From contig JBHGNT010000006.1 of assembly GCA_043228905.1 (NCBI GenBank), positions 13,020,001 through 13,084,000 on the forward strand: a stretch of 64,000 nucleotides of DNA. Direction: 5' to 3'. A program made the translations under genes and the position numbers. The notes beneath the pieces were generated by a model that saw only the letters and a program-made list of their open reading frames with translations, ran no database searches and had not been told where the DNA came from. Each line of letters opens with the position of its first letter. Position 1 is the first letter of the stretch. Shown in pieces: positions 1-9,279 of the stretch. Source of the DNA: Azolla caroliniana. Taxonomy: Eukaryota > Polypodiophyta.

Positions 1-783
1 GAAAGGAGTCCGATGTACGGTAGCGTGTAATGGCGTGGCGAAGTCCGCCAAATACCGTATCATCCGACTATGCCACCGTATTTGGCCTAGAAACCGGCTA
101 AGTGATTTGGCATTTGTCGGAGTTTTAGCTTGCGTAATAGCGGAGATCTTGTTTGGGTCGACCGCTATTCCTTCCTTGCTGACAATGTGGCCTAGGAGAG
201 TCCCGTTGGTCACACCGAAGGCACATTTCGCAGGATTCAGGCTTAAGCGTGCGGTGCGGCAACGTTCCAGGCACAGATGTAAGTGCGGGAAATGGTCTTT
301 TGTTCGCCCATATACCGCAAAATAGTCTAAAAAGACTTGCATGAACGCCAGAATGTATTCCCCAAAGATCTTTGTAATCGTTCGTTGGAATGTTGCCGGC
401 GCTATCTTTAGCCCGAACATCATGACGACCGCCACATAGACTCCCCAGTCTGTGAGAAATGCCGTCTTCTCCTGGTCCTCGGGGTGCATGCGTACTTGGT
501 TATAGCCACTGAAGCCATCTAAGAAACTGTACATCTCATGGCCAGTGACAGCGTCCAACACGCTATCGGTGAAGGGTAAGGGAAATGCGTCTGTAATGGT
601 TACGACGTTTAATTTCCGGTAATCCATGCATACCCGTATTTTGCCGTTTTTCTTTGGGACAACCACTATCAGGCTAAGCCATGTCGCTTGTTTCACTGGT
701 CGTATGAACCCCGCCCTCAGCAGCTTGTCAATTTCTTCTTTCACGCGGGTCGCGTAATTGGGGTTCATGCGGTAGCGGCGCTG
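1..783 (-). pseudogene. Gypsy RT fragment with a lost catalytic aspartate (G1)
   Basis: Translated on the minus strand from 783 downward, this reads as the N-terminal half of a Ty3/gypsy reverse transcriptase. It includes RAGFIRPVKQATW, VVPKKNGKIRVCMDYRKLN and LDGFSGYNQVRMHPEDQEKT. It follows the preceding ORF in the same frame directly after a TAG (784-786). The catalytic box, normally YxDD or FLDDF in gypsy RTs, reads FLDYFAVYG near 315-340. The second aspartate is replaced by tyrosine (GAC/GAT to TAT), which should abolish polymerase activity. I see no other stop up to the window edge. RNase H and integrase would follow off-window. Confidence 0.88.
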
Positions 784-1785
784 CTAGACAAGTTTCGCGT
801 CCGTTGCTAAATTGATCTTATGCTTATAGAACTTGGGATCTAACCCCTTCATGTCCTCGTGAGCCCACGTGAAAACATCTTTATATTCCGTGAGTAGTGC
901 GATCATTGTGGTTCTCTGGTCCGGCCTCAATTCCTTTGTTATGGAGAGGAACTGGGGTTCCGATCCCGTACCCACATTCACTTCGTCGAGAGCAGAAGCG
1001 GTGACTCGTCGTGAAATCTCCATTTCCCTTTCGAAGGTCGCTTGTGCTCTGCTGAGTTCCCATATGGACTCTGGGTTTGGTTCGTACGGCTCTTCGTTCG
1101 GAACAATGGCCATAGTATATTCTGTCGCAGTTGCGATGACATCTATCTTGAACAACGGAATAATCAGAGGATGTTCGTCAAGGTACGCTTCCAATTCGGC
1201 ATCCTCCACCCCAGCCAACATATTGATGTCTTCCGCATACAACGGTGTTATCCCCTTAGGTTGTGGCGTGTTGCCTTTCGTAGGTACAAAAACCTTGGTG
1301 CGTCCATGCCAGAAACTGATACACTCTGCTTGATATTTGCTGTCCAAAGCCATGGTCTGCCCAGAAGCACTGCCCAAGCAAGGACGACCGCCGATATGTC
1401 GAAGCAGTGTCCGCCCATGATGATGCCTATTTTGCGAATTAGCCCCAACGGTCGCACTGATCGGGTATCTGCTATGCGAAGCCAGAATGAACACGCCTCC
1501 CATTCGGAAATGCCCAACTGTTCGCAAGTTTTTGCGCTGATCACATTGATGCCTGAGCCGCCGTCGATTACACATCCAGGAACATCCTGTCCGTGCAATA
1601 TTACTGTAATGGCCGGGTTGTGCTGATCCACCACTGGTGGTCCCTCGATGACGTCTGTTAGGATTTTGGCAACACTTGCCCCGGTCATGCCCGCCACGTG
1701 TGCTTCCATGGTCTGGCGGAAACGTGGAACTAGCTGTAGCAGTTTTTCCATAGTTAGCGTGATTTCACAGCCCGCTAACACTTGC
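784..1785 (-). pseudogene. Gypsy protease and linker, frameshifted (G1)
   Basis: An aspartic protease reads in one frame from about 1781 to 1310. Its active-site box is VIDGGSGINVIS (near 1545-1575) and a downstream ILGRPWL-like motif reads LLGRPWLW. The common plant gypsy form of the active site is D-G-G-S-G rather than D-S-G. The frame then switches near 1310-1340 and an acidic linker continues to the TAG at 784, ending in TWAHEDMKGLDP, the segment that usually precedes the gypsy RT. The frameshift and the stop show the pol gene no longer works. Nothing suggests a host aspartic protease. Confidence 0.82.
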
Positions 1786-1886
1786 CAAATGGGGTCCGGC
1801 CCCGGTTTTTCGTTCTTTGTTCACTTCATTGTGTTCGCGGACTCTTGCCTCATACGTTCCGTATTGGTCGCGTTTGCTTTTTCCAC

Positions 1887-3455
1887 CTAGGCTTGGGCTT
1901 GTCGTCGTACCTTGTCCTGCGCAGTCCAATCCGCCGTTTTCGTTTGCTGGCGTGTTGTGACTTGTTGCACCTCTGTCATAATTGTGTTGACGGCGGGCCC
2001 CTTTCCCTTGCGTGCCGGGCATTGCGTGGCATAGTGTCCGGGTTGCTGACAAATAAAACAATGGATGCTTGATTCTCCCTTCTCAGCCCCAGGTGGAGTG
2101 TGCCGTTCTCCGGGCGCTACTTGCTCTTCGCGGTCCGGCCTCGTTTGTCGGGACGTACGTGGTGGCTGCTGTTGGTCCCGTCGTTGTTCCTGGTGCCGCT
2201 CATCCCCCGAGCTTTCGTCATAACGCCGGTGATCCTTATATTGTCGAGGCTTACCCCGATAGCCATTGAAGCTGCCCCGTTTGTTTGTCGGGCGTTGATG
2301 TTCGTATCGCCGACCCCCTTTGGCGTAACTCGGATGTCCACGATAATCCTCGTCCTCCGGGTCCTCCTCCTCGGACTCGTTGTGATTCTGGCGATTCCGG
2401 TTGTACCTGTCCTCCCACGGGTTGCGATCCTTATACTGGGGTCGGTCTTCTTGCCTCCTTTGTTCCGCCCGGTGCGGTTGCTGCTGTGTGTCCATGCTGC
2501 AGACTGCGGGAGTGGCTCTGTTTAACATATTGTACTCGCATTGGTCGACTGTGTGAACCTTCAAGTGGCAGATTGGGCAGTGGATTCGCATATTGCACTC
2601 CACTGCGGAATGCCCCGAATTCAAGCAAATCGTGCACTGGATTGCCTGACGAAATTGGCGTTCCTCATCCTGAGGTAACGCTTGTCGTAAGGATGACATC
2701 GAAAACCTCTCCTCCTCGTCATCCAACTCGAGCTGTAACACTCGTTCAATCACCATATCTGCCATTTCCCCTTTCACGCTATTGCTGTTGAGCGTTGCCC
2801 GGATGGGCCGTCGTAACGCTGCTAGAAATGTCTCTCGAGCCTCCTCCTCCGTGGGGCTTCGATCCAGTTTCCGTCGTAAATTTTGGAAACGTAAGCTGAA
2901 GTCTGCTATCTTCTCGGTCGGTAGTTGCTTAATTGTATAAAACTGCCCGAGAATCTCGCATTGTGGAACCCTCCGGTGGAAGAATTGCAAGAAGGCAGAC
3001 TGCAGCTGATCGAAGGTTGTTATGGCTGGTAAATCCATCTGTGAATGCCAGAACGCCGCACGCCCATCTAATGTTAATCCAAACTCCGTCATTTTCAACT
3101 GGTGTGCCACCGTCTCGGAAAGGTTCTGCGCCATGTGGTTCGCATTCCAAACATTCAAGAACATGCGAATATGAGTTGCGGCGTCGGTTTCGTCGTTAAA
3201 GCGGGGATAGGCAAAGGCCATCGTGGGAGCTACGGCGGATCGGAAAAGGTCACCGGGTGGCTGCGGTAAGCGTGGTCCCCTCGCCTCATTGAGGTATTTG
3301 GGGAGCAAGGAATCCCCTTTGCACTCCTGGCAGGTATTACTGAGGTCGCCGATGCGCGGCTTTTGCCGAGCGCGTTCTTCTGCCTGGCGTGTGACGGACC
3401 TTGTTATTGGCCGGTCTTGTCTTGTTGGTTCTCTAGGTCTTATGCAGCTAAACAT
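1887..3455 (-). CDS. gag: Gypsy gag with three CCHC zinc knuckles (G1)
   Basis: This open frame encodes a nucleocapsid/capsid precursor that would coat element RNA in cytoplasmic particles. I choose the ATG at 3453-3455; the frame stays open upstream to a TTG at 3506, but no ATG lies there. The middle part resembles a retrotransposon gag domain (WHSQMDLPAITTFDQLQSAF, then FHRRVPQCEILGQFYTIKQL). Three CX2CX4HX4C knuckles follow: CTICLNSGHSAVEC, CPICHLKVHTVDQC and, after a long R/Q/D/E-rich stretch, CFICQQPGHYATQC near the C-terminus. Three knuckles are more than the one or two usual for plant gypsy elements. The gag ORF appears intact, unlike pol, and it ends about 100 bp before the protease frame. 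Confidence 0.85.
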   Translation of the reverse strand: MFSCIRPREPTRQDRPITRSVTRQAEERARQKPRIGDLSNTCQECKGDSLLPKYLNEARGPRLPQPPGDLFRSAVAPTMAFAYPRFNDETDAATHIRMFLNVWNANHMAQNLSETVAHQLKMTEFGLTLDGRAAFWHSQMDLPAITTFDQLQSAFLQFFHRRVPQCEILGQFYTIKQLPTEKIADFSLRFQNLRRKLDRSPTEEEARETFLAALRRPIRATLNSNSVKGEMADMVIERVLQLELDDEEERFSMSSLRQALPQDEERQFRQAIQCTICLNSGHSAVECNMRIHCPICHLKVHTVDQCEYNMLNRATPAVCSMDTQQQPHRAEQRRQEDRPQYKDRNPWEDRYNRNRQNHNESEEEDPEDEDYRGHPSYAKGGRRYEHQRPTNKRGSFNGYRGKPRQYKDHRRYDESSGDERHQEQRRDQQQPPRTSRQTRPDREEQVAPGERHTPPGAEKGESSIHCFICQQPGHYATQCPARKGKGPAVNTIMTEVQQVTTRQQTKTADWTAQDKVRRQAQA

Positions 3456-3511
3456 CCATTCATTGTTGCTCGTCTGTGAGGAAACACAGATCACCAAGCG
3501 TGCCAAATGTG

Positions 3512-3754
3512 TTGCCTCTTAGGAACACGGTCCGTGGTCAGTCCTTCGACCTAGACCCCAAGGTGGGTGTGGAACAACGAACAGAGCTTAAGCGTACTAC
3601 GTAAGGAGAGAACCTCTGTGATTCCTCCGGGTGTACGGGGAGACGGCTACAACCGACTCCTTATCACAGGTTGCACTTACGTACTACTACACTTATGTAT
3701 CCGAGACACAGACACTGAATTAGTCGCAGCTATACACAGAAACTCAGAGAAGAT
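3512..3754 (-). repeat. 5' LTR of G1, R/U5 part
   Basis: This non-coding stretch lies between the G1 gag leader and the A1 insertion. With 9081-9279 it rebuilds one LTR of about 440 bp on the minus strand. The inner edge is inferred from an ACA end next to the gag leader and is approximate. A primer site is not convincing: the adjacent minus-strand sequence TTTGGCACGCTTGGTG starts like a PBS, but I cannot match it to a tRNA. Confidence 0.6.
3750..3754. repeat. Target-site duplication AAGAT, left copy (A1)
   Basis: AAGAT lies directly before the TGTTGGG start of A1 and recurs at 9081-9085 directly after its ...CCATCA end. Five base pairs is the normal copia integration footprint. Confidence 0.93.
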
Positions 3755-4360
3755 TGTTGGGATTACGGTCCCTTCGGATGGGATGGTCGGATGTCGGAGA
3801 TGAATGCCGACAAGCCCGGTTGCGGTTTCGGAACCGGATGATGAAGACCCCGGCTTCGGAGCCGGATGACGAATGTACCCGGAGAGAGATCCGGATGCGG
3901 GGACATATCTGTGAATATGTTTACCAAGGGCCCTTGAGGCTATAGTTGTAAATAGCCCCAAAGTCATATGTGTATAAATATGACTTAGGGCAAACAGGTT
4001 TATTGTTGCTACTCATTTTTTCTGTTTTTCCACTCAAGAGGAGTGAAGAGAGAGAGCAGCCGTGAGAGAGATAGAGCGTGAGAGAGGAAGAGGTCGACGC
4101 CTCTGTGTAATACCGCCGCCTGTGGCGAGGACAGCGAGTTCAAGGTCGTCGCCTTGCAGCTCGCCATTGTATATTTCTCTGTGCATAGTTTGGTTCGGAG
4201 TCTTGTACTCCCGTGGTTTTTCCCGTACAGGGTTTTCCACGTTAAATCGTGTGTCCACTTATTTACTTCTGCATTTCCCATTTTCTGCAACAACGATTCG
4301 TGTGTTTCCTTGGTTGTGGCCGAGAGGTGAAGTTTGGAAAGTGTCGTTTAATTTCCATCA
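3755..4360 (+). repeat. 5' LTR of A1
   Basis: Starts TGTTGGGATTACGG and ends TTTCCATCA, that is TG...CA. It contains a TATA box at 3973-3980 and is followed after three bases by the primer site. It matches 8475-9080 over the full 606 bp except at two positions. Confidence 0.95.
3973..3980 (+). promoter_or_regulatory. TATA box in A1 5' LTR
   Basis: TATAAATA lies 218 bp into the LTR, and the same copy sits at 8693-8700 in the 3' LTR. Transcription of the genomic RNA should start about 30 bp downstream, inside the AGGGCAAACAGG region. Confidence 0.6.
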
Positions 4361-4363
4361 ATT

Positions 4364-4375
4364 TGGTATCAGAGC
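4364..4375 (+). promoter_or_regulatory. Primer-binding site, tRNA-iMet (A1)
   Basis: TGGTATCAGAGC lies three bases after the LTR end. It is complementary to the 3' end of plant initiator tRNA-Met, the standard primer for copia minus-strand DNA synthesis. Confidence 0.92.
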
Positions 4376-4390
4376 GGGCTGCTGCAGAAA

Positions 4391-7300
4391 ATGGAAGGCG
4401 GCGGCAGCGGGCAGCCGGGGATGATGGTGCTGAATGCGCAGAATTACGCCGACTGGAAGATCAAGATGGAGGATCTTCTTATTGTTCGGGACCTGTACGA
4501 ACCGATTGACAGGTCGGAAATACCGAAGGGGGTACTTGAGTCGGAATGGAGGCTTCTGAACCGGAAAGCCGTTGCAACCATTCGGCAATACGTCGACGTG
4601 AGCGTTCTACAACATGTAGTGAACGACATCAACGCATATGAGATGTGGCGGAAGCTGTCGGGCCTCTACGAGAGGAAGAATGCGTTGAACCGGACCTCCC
4701 TGATGAGGAAGATAGTGAACCTCAAGTACCGGGATGGCGAGAGTATGGTGGAACACGTAAGCACATTCATGGGATTCGTGAACCAGCTTGCGGCGATCAA
4801 GTTCCCGCTGGAGGATGCAATGCAAGCCATCATTCTGATGTGTACATTGCCGGAAAGCTGGGAGAACTTGGTGGTGACTCTCAGCACCTCCTGCACGGAA
4901 GATAACTTGTCCCTACAAACGGTAAAGACAAGTATTTTGAACGAAGAAGCGCGTCGGAGAGATAAAGAACCGGCCTCCGACTCGAAGGCGCTGCTTACCG
5001 AATCGGAACGGGGAAGACAATGGAACCGGAGTCCGCAAAGACGGGAGAAGTCGGGGACCCGGTCGCAGTCAAGAGGAAGACCCACATGCTTCCACTGTGG
5101 GAAGCCGGGGCACTTCCGGAAGAATTGTCGGCATTACCGAAAGGACAATGGAGCCGACGACACCGATTCGAAGAAGTCACCGGAGAGAAACGGTGCATAC
5201 CGGGGAGCCACGGACCGGAGAGGTCCGGATCGGCGAGGGCAGGACCGGAAAGGAACGACGGCACTCGCGGCAAGTGAGGAAGAAATCATGCTCATCACCG
5301 AAGAAGGTGAACTAAACATTGCCGGCGATGAGACGACCTGGGTGGTCGATTCCGGAGCATCGTTCCACCTGACCCCGGAGAGAAGATACTTCTCATCCTA
5401 CACAGCCGGTGAGCATGGCTGTGTTCGGATGGGAAATGAAGGTATGTGCCGGATTGCCGGCATAGGAGACGTGTGGTTGACAACCTCGACCGGATGCAAA
5501 ATGCTGCTGAAGGATGTCCGACACGTTCCGGAGGTTCGATTGAACCTGATTTCGGCCGGGAGGCTAGACGATGAAGGCTACACAGGTAGCATCCGGAACG
5601 GCATAATGAAGTTCAGCAAGGGGAGCCTGATAGTGGCTCGGGCCCGAAAAGTCAACACACTGTACCTTATGAATGCCTGGTTGTGTCCGGAAGAGTTGAA
5701 CGTGGCAGCCGACACTGCCGGTGAGCTGTGGCACAAGAGACTGTGCCACATGAGTGAGAAGGGGATGAAGAGGCTTGCAGAAGACAACCTTATTCCAGTG
5801 AAGCATGTGCACCTGGAGAAGTGCACCGATTGCCTGGCCGGTAAGCAGAACCGAACCTCCTTCCACTCAAGGCCACCGACGAGACGTAGCGCACCATTGG
5901 AGTTGGTGCACACTGATGTGTGTCAGGTAGAAACGAAGTCACATGGCGGAGCCCAGTACTTCGTAACATTCATTGATGATCATAGCCGAAAACTGTGGAC
6001 GGCACCGCTGAAGACAAAGGACCAAGTGTTGTGCGTCTTCAAAGAACTCCACGCGAGAGTGGAAAGGGAATCCGGCAAGAAGCTGAAAGCGATACGAGCG
6101 GATAACGGAGGGGAATACCGGGGGCAGTTCGCGGAGTACTGTCGCTCGAAGGGAATCCGGCTCGAGTTTACTGTGCCGAAGACGCCGGAACTGAACGGGC
6201 TGGCCGAGAGGATGAACCGGACCATAATGGAGAGGGTCCGGAGTATGCTGGCGCATGCGGGATTACCCAAGGGGTTTTGGGTTGAGGCTATGTCGACGGC
6301 GACATACGTGATAAACAGATCACCCTCAGTACCTTTGGAAGGAGACACGCCGCAGAGAGTGTGGACCGGTAGGGAAGTATCCTACCGGCATCTGAAGGTG
6401 TTCGGGTGTCTCGCATATGTGCATGTGGCTAAGGACCGGAGAGGAAAGCTAGATCCAAAGACCCGGCCATGCATATTCCTCGGTTATGGCGATGACGAGT
6501 TCGGCTACCGAGTATGGGACCCGGTCGACAAGAAGATATTCCGGAGTCGTGATATCATCTTCATGGAGAACAAGATACTCGCCGACTGGGAGTCGGAGAA
6601 GAAGATGAAGAGCTCCAAGTCGACCGGTGAGGATCAACTCTACGAGGAGCAGTCCCGACCGGCAAGGGACCAGTTAGCACTCGAGGATCCGGCCGAAGAC
6701 GGTGAAGAAACAGAACCGGCCGAAGAAGATGAAAATAATACCGGAACCGGCCCCGATCCCGAAATGGATTCGGATGAAGAAGAATCGGAAGAACCGGTTA
6801 CCGAAGCTCCGGAACGGAGATATCCTCTAAGAGAGAGAAGGGCCCCCCGGAGATTTCCGGAACCAGAGCACGTGCTGCTAACCGACGAAGGGGAGCCGGA
6901 AAGCTTTGAAGAAGCGAAGCATGACACCCATAGCCGCAGGTGGTTAAGTGCCATGCAGGAGGAGATGGATTCCCTGCATGAGAACCACACATATGAACTT
7001 GTGGAGCTGCCGAAAGGAAAACGGGCACTCCGTAACAAGTGGGTGTTCAAGCTGAAACCGGGAGATGCCGGAAACCCCCCGAGATACAAAGCCAGGATCG
7101 TGGTGAAGGGGTTTCAGCAGAAGAAGGGCGTCGACTTCGACGAGATATTTGCCCCGGTAGTGAAGATGACCTCCATCCGGACGGTGCTGAGCATAGCGGC
7201 AAGCATGGACCTCGAGGTAGAACAGATGGACGTGAAGACGGCATTCCTTCACGGTGACCTCGATGAAGAGATCTACATGCAGCAACCGGAAGGATTCGAG

Positions 7301-8464
7301 AAGAAAGGGAAGGAGCACCTGGTATGCCGGTTGAAGAAGAGCCTTTACGGACTGAAGCAGGCTCCCCGGCAATGGTACCGGAAGTTTGACTCTTTCATGA
7401 CCGACGAAGGGTACCTCAAAACGCAGTCCGACCACTGCGTGTTTGTGAAGAAGTTCGAAGGAGGAGACTTTCTAATACTCCTCCTGTACGTGGACGACAT
7501 GTTGATCGTCGGACGAGACCAGGTCAAGATACGGATGCTGAAGAAGGCTCTTCACCGAACCTTCTCAATGAAGGACCTGGGTCCGGCGAGGCAAATACTA
7601 GGGATGCACATCATCCGGGACCGGAAGAAGAAGCAGTTGTGGCTGTCACAGGAGAAGTACGTGACAAAGGTGCTTCACCGGTTCAACATGTCGGAAGCAA
7701 GACCGGTCGGGTCAACACTCCCGGCAAACTGCAAGCTGTCCAGCAAGCAAAGCCCCAAGACAAAGGCTGAGAAGGAGGACATGATGAAAGTACCATATGC
7801 CTCTGCCGTCGGGAGCTTGATGTACGCAATGGTGTGTACCCGACCGGACATAGGATATGCAGTCGGAGTGGTGAGCCGGTACATGAGCAATCCCGGCAAA
7901 GAGCATTGGAACGCGGCCAAGTGGATACTCTGATACCTGAAGGGCACGACAAACGTGTGCCTCCGATTCGGCTCCGGTAAGCCCGAACTCGACGGCTTCA
8001 CCGATTCGGATATGTCGGCTGATGCAGATACCAGCCGGTCCACATCAGGGTATGTGATGACGTATGCAGGGGGAGCTGTTTCATGGCAGTCGAGGCTGCA
8101 GAAGACGGTTGCGTTGTCAACCACGGAGGCGGAGTACATGGCGGCTGTTGAAGCCGGCAAGGAAATAATATGGATGAAGGACTTCATTAGAGAGCTCGGT
8201 ATCCGGCAGGAGGAGTACCGACTCTACTGCAACAGTCAGAGTGCAATCCACCTTGCGAAGAACGCGGCCTATCACTCCCGGACGAAGCACATCCAACGAA
8301 GATATCACTGGATCCGGGAAAGGATAGAAGACAAGGAGTTCGTGCTGACGAAGATCCACACGGACGAGAACGGGTCGGATATGCTGACCAAGGTGCTCAC
8401 ACCCGACAAGCTGGAAGCATGCCGGAAGAGGATCGGATTGGAGAGACATCCCATGCCGAAGTGA
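4391..8464 (+). pseudogene. gag-pol: Copia gag-pol polyprotein, single nonsense codon (A1)
   Basis: One reading frame covers the whole polyprotein (1,357 codons plus the final stop). It is interrupted only by TGA at 7931-7933, after 1,180 residues; the related copies have an arginine codon there (WILRYL), consistent with CGA to TGA. Domains in order: gag (about 40-200); CCHC knuckle CFHCGKPGHFRKNC (about 233-246); protease box WVVDSGASFHL with Asp near 320; GAG-pre-integrase with LWHKRLCHM and CTDC; integrase core with HTDVC, RADNGGEY and LNGLAERMN supplying D, D, E; RT with LLYVDDML near 1,033; and, after the stop, RNase H with STTEAEYMA. All catalytic residues I can check are present. The upstream product would be gag-PR-IN-RT without RNase H. 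Confidence 0.95.
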
Positions 8465-8472
8465 AGGGGGAG
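8463..8472 (+). promoter_or_regulatory. Polypurine tract of A1
   Basis: GAAGGGGGAG overlaps the polyprotein stop codon and ends two bases before the 3' LTR. It primes plus-strand DNA synthesis. The same tract with the same spacing is present in A2 and A3. Confidence 0.88.
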
Positions 8473-8474
8473 TT

Positions 8475-9080
8475 TGTTGGGATTACGGTCCCTTCGGATG
8501 GGATGGTCGGATGTCGGAGATGAATGCCGACAAGCCCGGTTGCGGTTTCGGAACCGGATGATGAAGACCCCGGCTTCGGAGCCGGATGACGAATGTACCC
8601 GGAGAGAGATCCGGATGCGGGGACATATCTGTGAATATGTTTACCAAGGGCCCTTGAGGCTATAGTTGTAAATAGCCCCAAAGTCATATGTGTATAAATA
8701 TGACTTAGGGCAAACAGGTTTATTGTTGCTACTCATTTTTTCTGTTTTTCCACTCAAGAGGAGTGAAGAGAGAGAGCAGCCGTGAGAGAGATAGAGCGTG
8801 AGAGAGGAAGAGGTCGACGCCTCTGTGTAATACCGCCGCCTGTGGCGAGGACAGCGAGCTCAAGGTCGTCGCCTTGCAGCTCGCCATTGTATATTTCTCT
8901 GTGCATAGTTTGGTTCGGAGTCTTGTACTCCCGTGGTTTTTCCCGTACAGGGTTTTCCACGTTAAATCGTGTGTCCACTTATTTACTTCTGCATTTCCCA
9001 TTTTCTGCAACAACGATTCGTGTGTTTCCTTGGTTGTGGCCGAGAGGTGAAGTTTGGAAAGTGTCATTTAATTTCCATCA
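8475..9080 (+). repeat. 3' LTR of A1
   Basis: 606 bp, TG...CA, two mismatches to 3755-4360. It is followed by the AAGAT duplication at 9081-9085 and then by the remainder of the interrupted G1 LTR. Confidence 0.95.
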
Positions 9081-9279
9081 AAGATAGTATTTTATTATCA
9101 GGCGTTCTTTTTCATTTCCCAAAAATTACACGCACCTCCTTTAGAGGTTTTCTGCCCTTTATATATGTAGGGTCTAATTAGCCGTTCACACTTCCCGCGT
9201 GAACCGTTACATACGTTACGCTTATATAGTTTCTTATTCCTACGCTTTTGGCCGTCGGTTACTATTCCGGTGGACAACA
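9081..9279 (-). repeat. 5' LTR of G1, U3 part with TATA box
   Basis: Read on the minus strand it starts TGTTGTCCACCGG at 9279 and has a TATATAAA box at about 9158-9166. It continues across A1 into 3754. The segment with GTAACGGTTCACGC and the TATA-AAGGGCA core resembles the H1 LTR (16815-16880), so G1 and H1 are probably relatives. The TG start falls exactly where A2 gag coding sequence is broken, which marks the G1 insertion point. Confidence 0.7.

Larger units (their letters stand above)
1..3754 (-). mobile_element. Ty3/gypsy element G1, 5' portion (gag, protease, part of RT)
   Basis: A gypsy-type LTR retrotransposon lies on the minus strand and runs off the left edge. Reading right to left, there is LTR sequence (3512-3754, with the rest at 9081-9279), gag with three zinc knuckles, a retropepsin and the first 260 codons of a gypsy RT. 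The order gag-PR-RT identifies Ty3/gypsy. RNase H, integrase and the 3' LTR must lie outside the window. The element is dead here: there is a frameshift after the protease, an in-frame stop before the RT, and a lost catalytic aspartate. Copia A1 sits inside its 5' LTR, so G1 is older than A1. Confidence 0.9.
3755..9080 (+). mobile_element. Young, nearly intact Ty1/copia element A1
   Basis: A complete 5,326-bp copia retrotransposon: 606-bp LTRs (3755-4360 and 8475-9080), tRNA-iMet primer site, one gag-pol frame, a polypurine tract and a perfect AAGAT duplication. The LTRs have equal length and differ by eye at only two sites (4139/8859 and 4346/9066), about 0.3 percent, so the insertion is very recent compared with its neighbours. 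The polyprotein carries one nonsense codon (TGA at 7931-7933) and no frameshift that I can see. The element sits in the 5' LTR of G1. Its domain order PR-INT-RT-RNaseH and TNT1-like sequence place it in Ty1/copia (Tork/TNT1-like by resemblance). Confidence 0.96.

Noticed and set aside
35-325. A small plus-strand gene at the left edge
   Set aside because: It is opposite the G1 RT on the minus strand and has no recognisable content.
869-2791. Plus-strand open frames over G1 (for example 869-1333, 2100-2525, 2285-2791)
   Set aside because: They lie opposite the gag and protease frames on the minus strand, which have clear motifs.
4009-4293. Repeated small ORFs in the A1 LTRs (also at 8729-9087)
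   Set aside because: They occur identically in both LTRs because the LTRs are copies. They cover the promoter and R/U5 with no protein features.
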